A stretch of 64,000 bases of DNA. Source: Roseibium sediminis. GTDB taxonomy: Bacteria > Pseudomonadota > Alphaproteobacteria > Rhizobiales > Stappiaceae. The translations under genes and the position numbers were made by a program. The notes below the pieces were generated by a model, which searched no databases, had not been told where the DNA came from, and worked only from the letters and a program-made list of their open reading frames with translations. Positions 36,766-43,995 of the stretch are shown here, piece after piece. Location: the NCBI RefSeq assembly GCF_008711325.1, contig NZ_VXDB01000002.1, positions 264,153-328,152 of the forward strand, read 5' to 3'. How positions within the stretch are numbered: the stretch's first letter is position 1; each line of letters starts with the position of its first letter.

Positions 36766-37404
36766 ATGGCATACTGGATAGAGCTGGCCTATAGCAATCG
36801 GGAACCGCGCTTTGAGTTTCTGGATGGGCCTGAGAACATGTACATGTATGGCTTGAGCGCATACAGAACTGCTCCTGTTGAAAGGCTACCGACGCAGGCA
36901 AGGGAAACCTCCAAGAAAAAGGTCTATCCCGATATCTTCGCCATGCCCGGCCTCAATGCTGTCAGTGAGCGGTTCAAGACCCTTGTCGAGAGCTTTGAGC
37001 CGGGGGTCCATCAGTTCTTTCCCCTGACGCTTTATCGCAAGGATGGCGAGTTGGTCGAAGACCGTTACTACATCTTCAACTGCCCAATTTCCTTTGGTTG
37101 TGTTTTGACAAATCGTTCCGAGGTGATCTGGGTCGAAGGGACAGAATTATATCCGCCACGCCCAGACCTAAGCCCCGCCAGAAAAACTGTGTTTAGTAAA
37201 CCAGCCATCGATGGGCGACACCTTTGGGGAGAAAGTTTCAGAATGACTGGGCTTTTCATCTCGGACGAGCTTCACAAGGCGATGAAGCGCGAGAAGATCA
37301 AGTACTTTACCGCTGAGTATTGCGAAGAATTGGATGAGCCCTGGACGCCGGAAGACAACATTCAGCCGATCCTGGATTGGGAAAAGGCGCATTCTGGCAA
37401 TTGA
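36766..37404 (+). CDS. Imm11/DUF1629-like protein, copy A
   Basis: A 212-aa protein resembling the DUF1629/Imm11 family, many members of which are predicted immunity proteins of polymorphic toxin systems. The core motif FKTLVESFEPGVHQFFPL is near residue 69, followed by DRYYIFNCP, GRHLWGE and a late SDELHKAMKRE. It shares this core with the proteins at 54150 and 55149. No toxin gene is nearby. It lies between two copies of a 143-bp MITE-like repeat. GGAG lies upstream of ATG 36766. Family level is fairly sure; the immunity role is inference. Confidence 0.75.
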   Translation: MAYWIELAYSNREPRFEFLDGPENMYMYGLSAYRTAPVERLPTQARETSKKKVYPDIFAMPGLNAVSERFKTLVESFEPGVHQFFPLTLYRKDGELVEDRYYIFNCPISFGCVLTNRSEVIWVEGTELYPPRPDLSPARKTVFSKPAIDGRHLWGESFRMTGLFISDELHKAMKREKIKYFTAEYCEELDEPWTPEDNIQPILDWEKAHSGN

Positions 37405-37461
37405 AAAACGGTTTTGCCCAAGGGAGCATTTGAGTCGGAATGATGTTTCGCCTTGCCCGAC

Positions 37462-37604
37462 CGTCATCCCCGACTTGATCGGGGATCCATTGAATTCCAG
37501 CGGCCTGTCCGTTTTCAAAGTTCACTCAACACGACAAGAGCTCACGTTTCAGCTCGTGCAAACCTGAGAGGCATATTGGATCCCGCATCAAGTGCGGGAT
37601 GACG
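37462..37604. repeat. MITE-like element D2 (143 bp)
   Basis: Same orientation and length as D1 at 36432, with a handful of substitutions. Both copies are followed on the right by TCTCGT, which may be part of the element. The two copies flank the Imm11-like gene A. Confidence 0.85.
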
Positions 37605-37664
37605 TCTCGTGGAGGTAGCAAGTTCCTGCTCGGCTGGAGCAACGGAAGCTGCACGATCTCTCCG

Positions 37665-37770
37665 TCCCCTCCCCCTTGTGGGGAGGGCAAGGGTGGGGGT
37701 GAAAGTCGTTCTGCAGGACCGGGTTTCCGGATGGGGCGGGATGTACCCCCTCCCCACAAGGGGGAGGGGA
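37665..37770. repeat. long inverted repeat, 23-bp perfect arms
   Basis: Arms 37665-37687 and 37748-37770 are exact reverse complements, each containing CCCCCTTGTGGGGAGGG or its complement. The loop is about 60 bases. Its design (C-rich palindromic ends) resembles elements E1 and E2 in the second repeat island. Confidence 0.85.
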
Positions 37771-37834
37771 ACAAGTGGCCATTGCAAGCCAAGCGGTGGA
37801 ACGCAGACGACCAGAGACGCCCAAATGAAAAAAG

Positions 37835-37912
37835 GCGCGGACCAATTCGATGTAGCTGTTTGGCTATCTTGTTCCTTTAAACACCAGATTATTGGCCGCG
37901 TGAACAGAGCGA
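37835..37912 (-). pseudogene. degraded fragment of glcB 3' end
   Basis: On the minus strand this reads NNLVFKG-TR-stop-PNSYIELV, matching the malate synthase segment [18 protein letters not shown] encoded near 38860-38930. The in-frame TAG replaces a CAG. Nucleotide similarity is evident across roughly 65 bases. It is a relic, not a gene. Confidence 0.75.
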
Positions 37913-38073
37913 TATAATTTCAAGAAACGCGCCACGCCCGCAGCGTCGGAAACCCGATAAAAACACCCAAACTCCCTTAGATGAAGGCATGTATTTGGAC
38001 CTTGCAAAGACACAACAACCTGAATAGCGTGCGCGACCGAATTAGCGACAAAAAAGCCTTTTGAGGGAATCAA

Positions 38074-38661
38074 ATGAAAGCACTTTTCATCATGGTGTTG
38101 TCACTCGCGCTTACCGGGTGCCTGTCCAACGAAAACACTTACAAGCAAGCGGACGATAGCGAAATAACCGAGTACGAAAATCAATTAAGAAGCGGAAAAT
38201 CGGTAGTCATGGGAGACGTCTATATAGACGAAACCTTTTGCGGGATCAGCACGACGTACATTGCGCGAGAAGGCGGAGAGGAGGTATACAGCATTAATAA
38301 ACAAGATAAAATCAATCGATCTATTAGTATATTCTCCAAAGAAGATAAGGTCGTCGTTTCACCCGGCAACTACAGGGTGGTAGGATTACGTTGCTACAAG
38401 AGCTATGTATCACTAGAGGACGGAAAAAAGTCCCTCTCGAAAGAAATTAACGACCTGAAAGCACTTTTGCAGCCGCGATTTAATGTTAAAAGCGGGCAGA
38501 TACTTCACATTGGCACCCTGAGAATTAAGACGGTAAAGAAATCTACGTTCCTAAACGACGCCCGGGTATTGGTGGTGAGAGAGCCCACATCTGAACAGGC
38601 GAAAGCAGCGGCAAGAGATGCATTCGGGCGATTGAGTAATCAGCTCGTATTCACCGAATAA
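38074..38661 (+). CDS. hypothetical lipoprotein
   Basis: A 195-aa protein with a lipobox (FIMVLSLALTGC, Cys near residue 16), so it is membrane-anchored by lipid. The body, with CGISTTYIAREGGEEVY near residue 61 and FNVKSGQILHIGTLRIK near 147, has the feel of a periplasmic beta-rich domain; I do not recognise a family. GAGGGAA precedes ATG 38074. The gene is clearly more AT-rich than its surroundings and sits between relics of arsR and glcB, so it is probably horizontally acquired. Confidence 0.78.
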   Translation: MKALFIMVLSLALTGCLSNENTYKQADDSEITEYENQLRSGKSVVMGDVYIDETFCGISTTYIAREGGEEVYSINKQDKINRSISIFSKEDKVVVSPGNYRVVGLRCYKSYVSLEDGKKSLSKEINDLKALLQPRFNVKSGQILHIGTLRIKTVKKSTFLNDARVLVVREPTSEQAKAAARDAFGRLSNQLVFTE

Positions 38662-38685
38662 GTATGCCCTTGATAATTTTTATAG

Positions 38686-38711
38686 TCCTGATCGTTTTGC
38701 AACGATCAGGA
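38686..38711. other. perfect stem-loop downstream of the lipoprotein gene
   Basis: TCCTGATCGTT / AACGATCAGGA, 11-bp stem with a 4-base loop. No T run follows on the plus strand, so a classical terminator is not claimed. Confidence 0.6.
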
Positions 38712-38772
38712 TCAATCCGAGGCTCCCTGACCGGTCGGCAGAAGCTGCTGGAGCTGTTCCCGCTGGATTGAA
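38706..38772 (+). pseudogene. duplicated 3' end of the ArsR-family gene
   Basis: A stretch of 34 identical bases, with weaker similarity extending left, matches 36281-36345 at the end of the ArsR gene. It would encode TGRQKLLELFPLD compared with TGRQKLLELFPLG in the intact gene. No start codon or upstream domain remains. Confidence 0.85.
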
Positions 38773-38775
38773 TGC

Positions 38776-38802
38776 AAAAAAAGCGCGGACCGGAGCCCGC
38801 GC
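38776..38802 (-). terminator. glcB terminator
   Basis: Stem GCGCGG / CCGCGC with an 8-base loop and seven T on the minus strand, 29 bases past the stop codon at 38831. Confidence 0.87.
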
Positions 38803-38830
38803 CTCATTATTCTGATGAAACCTGAAAGTG

Positions 38831-40993
38831 TCAGGCAGCGTTCTTGGACTTGAACTCGGCCCGGCGGCGATGCAGGACCGGTTCGGTGTAGCCGCTTGGC
38901 TGCGTGGTTCCTTCGAACACCAGATCGCAAGCCGCCTGGAAGGCGACGGAGCCGTCATAGTCGGCCGCCATCGGACGGTAGAGCGGGTCACCCTCGTTCT
39001 GGCCGTCGACCACCTTGGCCATGCGCTTCATGGTCTCCATGACCTGATCGCGGCTGGCAACGCCGTGATGCAGCCAGTTGGCAATGTGCTGGGCGGAGAT
39101 GCGCAGGGTTGCGCGGTCTTCCATCAGGCCGACATTGTTGATATCCGGCACCTTGGAGCAGCCGATGCCCTGCTCGACCCACCGCACGACATAGCCAAGA
39201 ATGCCTTGTGCGTTGTTGTCGAGTTCAGCCTGAATGTCTTCCGGGGCCCAGTTCGGACGCTCGGCGACCGGAATGGACAGGATGTCTTCCACCTTGGCCG
39301 GGGTGCGCTTCTTCAGCTCGGCCTGCCGCTCGGCAACGCTCACCTTGTGATAGTGCATGGCGTGCAGGGTTGCTGCGGTCGGGGACGGAACCCAAGCCGT
39401 GTTGGCGCCCGACATCGGGTGGCCGATCTTCTGCTCCAGCATGGTGTGCATCAGGTCCGGCATGGCCCACATGCCCTTGCCGATCTGCGCGTGACCCGGC
39501 AGACCGCAGGCCAGGCCGACATCCACGTTGTTGTTCTCATAGGCCGCGATCCAGGTCGCTGCCTTCATGTCGCCCTTGCGGATCATCGGACCGGCATCCA
39601 TCGAGGTGTGCATCTCGTCGCCGGTGCGGTCAAGGAAGCCGGTATTGATGAAGAACACGCGATCCTTCGCAGCGCGGATGCATTCCTTGAGGTTGACCGT
39701 CGTGCGGCGTTCCTCGTCCATGATGCCCATTTTCAGGGTGTTGCGCGCCATGCCCAGCGCGTTTTCGATCCGGTCGAACAGCTCGACCGCGAAGGCCACT
39801 TCTTCCGGGCCATGCATCTTCGGCTTGACGATATAGACCGAACCGGCACGCGAATTGGCGCGGCGGCCGTTCGGGCCAATGTCATGCAGCGCGATCAGGG
39901 ATGTGACCATGCCGTCGAGAATGCCTTCCGGGATCTCGTTGCCATCCTTGTCCAGAACCGCATCGATGGTCATCAGGTGGCCGACATTGCGCACCAGCAA
40001 CAGCGAGCGGCCATGCAGCGTGACCTTTGACCCGTCCGGACCGGTGTAGGCGCGGTCGCCATTCATCTTGCGCGTAACCGTCTTGCCGCCCTTTTCGAAG
40101 GATTCCTGCAAGTCGCCCTTCATCAGGCCGAGCCAGTTGGAATAGATGACCACCTTGTCTTCGGCATCCACAGCGGCAACGGAATCCTCGCAGTCCATGA
40201 TGGTGGACATGGCAGACTCGATCACGACGTCTGCGATGTGTGCCTTGTCTACGGAGCCGATCGGATGGTCGGCATTGATGATAATATCGAGATGGAGGCC
40301 GTTCTTCTTCAGGAGCACGCTCTTTGGCGCAGAAGCCTCGCCGGTATAGCCCGCAAATTGAGCGGCATCGGCGAGCGACGTGGCGCCGTCATCCGTGGAA
40401 ACAACCAGAGCGCCATTGGCAACGGAGAGACCCGTGACGGCAGTCCATGAACCGTCTGCCAGCGCGGCAGCTTCGTCCAGAACCCTGCGTGCATAGGCAA
40501 TCACTTGCGCACCGCGAGCCGCGTCATAACCACCGCCCTGCGGCTTTGAGCCCATGGCGTCGGTGCCGTAGAGCGCGTCATAGAGCGAACCCCAGCGGGC
40601 GTTGGCAGCGTTCAGTGCATAACGGGCATTCATGACCGGCACGACGAGCTGCGGGCCGGCCACTTCGCCGATTTCCGGGTCGACATTGGTAGTTCCGACC
40701 TGAAAGTCGTCGCCCTGAGGGACCAGATAGCCGATCTCGCTGAGGAACGCCTTGTAGGTTGCCATGTCCGGGGACCCCGGATTGGCCTTGTGCCAGGCGC
40801 TGATCTGCTGCTGCAGCGAAGCCCGCTTTTCAAGAAGGGCCCGGTTTTTCGGGCCAAGATCATGGACCAGTTCGGACAATGCTGCCCAGAACCCGTCTTC
40901 GGAAACACCAGTGCCCGGAAGTGCCTTCCGGTTGACGAACTCATAAAGCTCTGCGGCAACCTTGAGCCCATGAATGTCGATGCGATCTGTCAT
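38831..40993 (-). CDS. glcB: malate synthase G
   Basis: A 720-aa cytosolic enzyme of the glyoxylate bypass that condenses glyoxylate with acetyl-CoA to malate. Length matches malate synthase G (about 720). Motifs include [15 protein letters not shown] near residue 310, [16 protein letters not shown] near 430, [17 protein letters not shown] near 457 (catalytic-site region) and the C-terminal [22 protein letters not shown] near 617. I start at ATG 40993 ([13 protein letters not shown]), which fits the family; a longer frame upstream is not supported. No isocitrate lyase in this window. A terminator follows. Confidence 0.96.
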   Translation of the reverse strand: MTDRIDIHGLKVAAELYEFVNRKALPGTGVSEDGFWAALSELVHDLGPKNRALLEKRASLQQQISAWHKANPGSPDMATYKAFLSEIGYLVPQGDDFQVGTTNVDPEIGEVAGPQLVVPVMNARYALNAANARWGSLYDALYGTDAMGSKPQGGGYDAARGAQVIAYARRVLDEAAALADGSWTAVTGLSVANGALVVSTDDGATSLADAAQFAGYTGEASAPKSVLLKKNGLHLDIIINADHPIGSVDKAHIADVVIESAMSTIMDCEDSVAAVDAEDKVVIYSNWLGLMKGDLQESFEKGGKTVTRKMNGDRAYTGPDGSKVTLHGRSLLLVRNVGHLMTIDAVLDKDGNEIPEGILDGMVTSLIALHDIGPNGRRANSRAGSVYIVKPKMHGPEEVAFAVELFDRIENALGMARNTLKMGIMDEERRTTVNLKECIRAAKDRVFFINTGFLDRTGDEMHTSMDAGPMIRKGDMKAATWIAAYENNNVDVGLACGLPGHAQIGKGMWAMPDLMHTMLEQKIGHPMSGANTAWVPSPTAATLHAMHYHKVSVAERQAELKKRTPAKVEDILSIPVAERPNWAPEDIQAELDNNAQGILGYVVRWVEQGIGCSKVPDINNVGLMEDRATLRISAQHIANWLHHGVASRDQVMETMKRMAKVVDGQNEGDPLYRPMAADYDGSVAFQAACDLVFEGTTQPSGYTEPVLHRRRAEFKSKNAA

Positions 40994-41293
40994 TAAAGCT
41001 AAACCCCAAATTCGTTCCAGAAACCGGCAATGAGTGCCGGACTTACCACGCGTTGTGGGCCCCCATGGCCTTCGGGTCAATGGGACCTGCCCTTAATGAC
41101 CTTCTACATTATCGAAACAATTGAAGTAACGCTTTTCCCAATTCAGGCAATCACATAATGCCTCTTCCGCCCTTGCCACCCTCGTGTTTCTGCGCCATGA
41201 GGTGTAGACATGCGGCTTTCAACCGATATCCCGGCAACCGATAGTCCGTCCCAACCGAAGACCTGCAACCGTCTTCCTTAAGCAGTTTTCGCA

Positions 41294-42214
41294 ATGACCA
41301 GCGTCCTTTCCGTTCTTGGCGGTCGCCTTTATGGCAATGCCATCCTGCTGCTGACCCTGACAACGTTGTTCTGGGGCGGAAATGCCGTGGCTGGTCGGCT
41401 GGCGATTGGCGAAGTGTCCCCGATGGTCATCGTGACCTTGCGCTGGTGGATCGTCGGCTGTGTTCTGGGCATCAGTCTGTGGCCGCGCATTCGGGCCGAA
41501 TGGCCCATGATGCGCCCCTATTTCGGCCGGATGATCCTGATGGCCGGGTTCGGCTTCATTGCCTTCAATTCGCTTTTCTACGTTGCCGCCTACACGACCA
41601 CCGCCGTCAATATCGGCATCATTCAGGGATCGATCCCGATCCTTGTCCTGATCGGCTCTGTCTTTTTGTTCAAGACCCCGGCATCGCTTGCCCAGGTCCT
41701 TGGCATTTTGACCACCCTGCTAGGGGTCGCACTTGTTGCCTCGCATGGTGACCTGAGGGTTCTGCTGACACTGACGGTCAATCCCGGTGACGGCATCATG
41801 CTGTTCGCCTGCCTGCTCTACTCCGGCTACACACTTGCCCTGAGAAAACGCCCTCAGGTTTCCGGTCTGGTTTTCTTTGCGGTGCTGGCAATGATCGCGG
41901 CGGTTACCTCGCTGCCCGCCCTCGCCTACGAGATTGCCAATGGCACCGCCCGGCTCCCCACGCAAAAGGGCTGGATGATCGTCATGTTCATCTCGCTGTT
42001 TCCGTCCTGTCTGGCGCAGATCTTCTTTATGCGCGGCGTGGAACTGATCGGCCCGGCCCGGGCGGGGATTTTCGTCAATCTGGTGCCCATCTTTGCCCCC
42101 ATACTGGCTGTTCTGGTTCTGGGAGAACCGTTCAAGTGGCACCACGCGGCAGGTCTTGCGCTTGTTCTGGGCGGAATCTACCTTTCCGAGAGGAAGAAAA
42201 AGGCTTCAATCTAA
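41294..42214 (+). CDS. EamA/DMT-family transporter
   Basis: A 306-aa inner-membrane protein with ten predicted transmembrane helices in two EamA halves: ILLLTLTTLFWGGNAVAGRLA opens the first half and DGIMLFACLLYSGYTLALRKRP the second. These drug/metabolite transporters export amino acids, metabolites or other small molecules; the substrate cannot be predicted. It is divergent from glcB across 300 bases. The end (YLSERKKK) is a typical basic cytosolic tail. No clear Shine-Dalgarno sequence for ATG 41294. Confidence 0.9.
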   Translation: MTSVLSVLGGRLYGNAILLLTLTTLFWGGNAVAGRLAIGEVSPMVIVTLRWWIVGCVLGISLWPRIRAEWPMMRPYFGRMILMAGFGFIAFNSLFYVAAYTTTAVNIGIIQGSIPILVLIGSVFLFKTPASLAQVLGILTTLLGVALVASHGDLRVLLTLTVNPGDGIMLFACLLYSGYTLALRKRPQVSGLVFFAVLAMIAAVTSLPALAYEIANGTARLPTQKGWMIVMFISLFPSCLAQIFFMRGVELIGPARAGIFVNLVPIFAPILAVLVLGEPFKWHHAAGLALVLGGIYLSERKKKASI

Positions 42215-42346
42215 AGGCCTTACCCTAGGTTATTATACCAGATAATTTCCCATTTTTTTGACCAAACGGTTGACATTTACATCACGCAACGGAAGGTTCG
42301 CGCCAAACCTGAAGTCATTCATTTGAATTGTTTCGAAAGCGCGCCC

Positions 42347-43900
42347 ATGACCTTGTTTTTGAATCGCAAAACCCTTTCAGCCCTTATCGTACTCTTGGGC
42401 TTTTTGGCGCTGCCGCTTTCCGCGGAGGCGGGTTTGCTTTCAAAACTCGCAAGGGAAGGTGCAGAGGCTGCAGGCAGCGCTGCAAAAAAGTTTGATGCCC
42501 CGATCCCGAAACTGGAAGACGGCATATGGTTTGCCAAGAAACTGCCTGCCAAGGCCGGGGCCGCTAACATGGCCCTTCTGCCGGGCGAGAACGGCACCTG
42601 GCGGCTGATCACGGAAGCTGGCGACGAGGTTCCCCTTTCCTCTCTGGATGAAATGGCCGGAGCTGCCGACGGCGCTGCAACGCAAGTCGTCAAGGGCTTG
42701 GCCGGAGACGCACCCAAGATCACAAAGCTGAAGAACACCCAGATCGCCATCCGCGAGGCTGACTTCTTCAAACTGCGCGACCAGATCGGCGATATCCCGA
42801 AGTCGCTGGATCTTCAGATTGTCCGCAATTCCGGAAAGACCCTGCCACTGAAGCAGGTTCGTGCCGGAGACAAGTCCCGCCTCATGGTGGAGCTCGACAA
42901 GGATGTCCTGCTTAACCCGAAAAACCTTCGGGCAATGGATGCGAACCTGAAGTTCCTCGACACACCGGTGAAGCAGGCGGACCTGAAAATCGCCCGGTTC
43001 GATAGCACCGCGAAGGCCAAACAGCAGGCAGCCAGGCAGACTCTGAACGATCCGACATCCATTCTCGATCCAAACCTGCTGGAATCCAGCCTTGCCAAAT
43101 ACAAGAACCGAACCCTGATGCTTGGAGGCAAGGTGACCACGGATCCGGCAACCGGGGCGAAGGTCCTGCAGGTCAAGGACGGCGGCAAGATCGTCAATCT
43201 GGATCTCGCCACTCTGGATGCCTCTGCTGCGCGCCAGCGCGTCAATCTGATGCTGGTCGACACGGGAACCCCCACCCAACCGGGCAAGTCGCTCTTCTCC
43301 AAAACCAGTCTGGAGAAGCGCTTCGCGACAGCCCAGACGGCCTTCACTCAGGCTGATCTGATGAAGGCCGTAACGCCGCCCAATGCGAAGACGATCATCA
43401 ATGCCGCCGAAGACGGCAAAACGCGGATCACAATGACGACCCGCCACTTTGACGCTGACCCGGCGGCCGCAGCTGCAGCCGCTGCAGACGATTACACGCT
43501 TGCCGGATGGCTACTGGAAGGCGGCGCGCGTGTTGCCGCCCGTCAGGTGACATACTTTGCCGAAGACCCGGATCATACCGAAGAGATGAACGGGCGCTGG
43601 CTGCCCTGGTTCAAGAACATGGACCTGATCGTCTATAGCGTGTTCGCTGTCGTCTTTGTCTTCACCGCTACCAAGACCTGGGGCTGGTGGAAGGCTCTTT
43701 GGCGGATGGTCGCCCGCAAATCTCGCGAGGATGAAGATTTCCCGAAGGGGGTGCGGATTGCCCGCATGATCACCTTTGCCCCGTTCTCCATGGTCATGTT
43801 TTTTCCGGCGCTTGTCTGGATCGGGGTTGTCAGCCAGCTCTCGTTCCTTGCATGGCCATTCCGCAAACTGTTCGGCAAGGCAAATCCCGGCGCAGCGTGA
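42347..43900 (+). CDS. exported/membrane protein of unknown function
   Basis: About 517 aa. It has a signal peptide (LSALIVLLGFLALPLSAEAG), a long hydrophilic region (about 30-400) with no domain I recognise, then two C-terminal transmembrane helices (LIVYSVFAVVFVFTATKTWGWW near 428 and FAPFSMVMFFPALVWIGVVSQL near 477). The hydrophilic part contains repeated short Lys/Asp-rich beta-type stretches and an alanine run near 385. It precedes the CPA1 antiporter gene by 95 bases on the same strand. ATG 42347 is a reasonable start; TTG 42323 is in frame. Coding status is secure; function is unknown. Confidence 0.75.
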   Translation: MTLFLNRKTLSALIVLLGFLALPLSAEAGLLSKLAREGAEAAGSAAKKFDAPIPKLEDGIWFAKKLPAKAGAANMALLPGENGTWRLITEAGDEVPLSSLDEMAGAADGAATQVVKGLAGDAPKITKLKNTQIAIREADFFKLRDQIGDIPKSLDLQIVRNSGKTLPLKQVRAGDKSRLMVELDKDVLLNPKNLRAMDANLKFLDTPVKQADLKIARFDSTAKAKQQAARQTLNDPTSILDPNLLESSLAKYKNRTLMLGGKVTTDPATGAKVLQVKDGGKIVNLDLATLDASAARQRVNLMLVDTGTPTQPGKSLFSKTSLEKRFATAQTAFTQADLMKAVTPPNAKTIINAAEDGKTRITMTTRHFDADPAAAAAAAADDYTLAGWLLEGGARVAARQVTYFAEDPDHTEEMNGRWLPWFKNMDLIVYSVFAVVFVFTATKTWGWWKALWRMVARKSREDEDFPKGVRIARMITFAPFSMVMFFPALVWIGVVSQLSFLAWPFRKLFGKANPGAA

Positions 43901-43995
43901 CAACGCGGTCTCGACGGAAAAGCAGCGCTGTTTTGCCATAATTTTTCCGTCGAAACTGCTTGGAAATGTCATGAGTTAGGGGCACATTGCCCCGC

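Larger units (their letters stand above)
37405..38073. other. 669-base gene-free repeat region
   Basis: Contains element D2 (37462-37604), a large inverted repeat (37665-37770) and a degraded fragment of the glcB 3' end (37835-37912). No intact gene seen. Confidence 0.65.
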
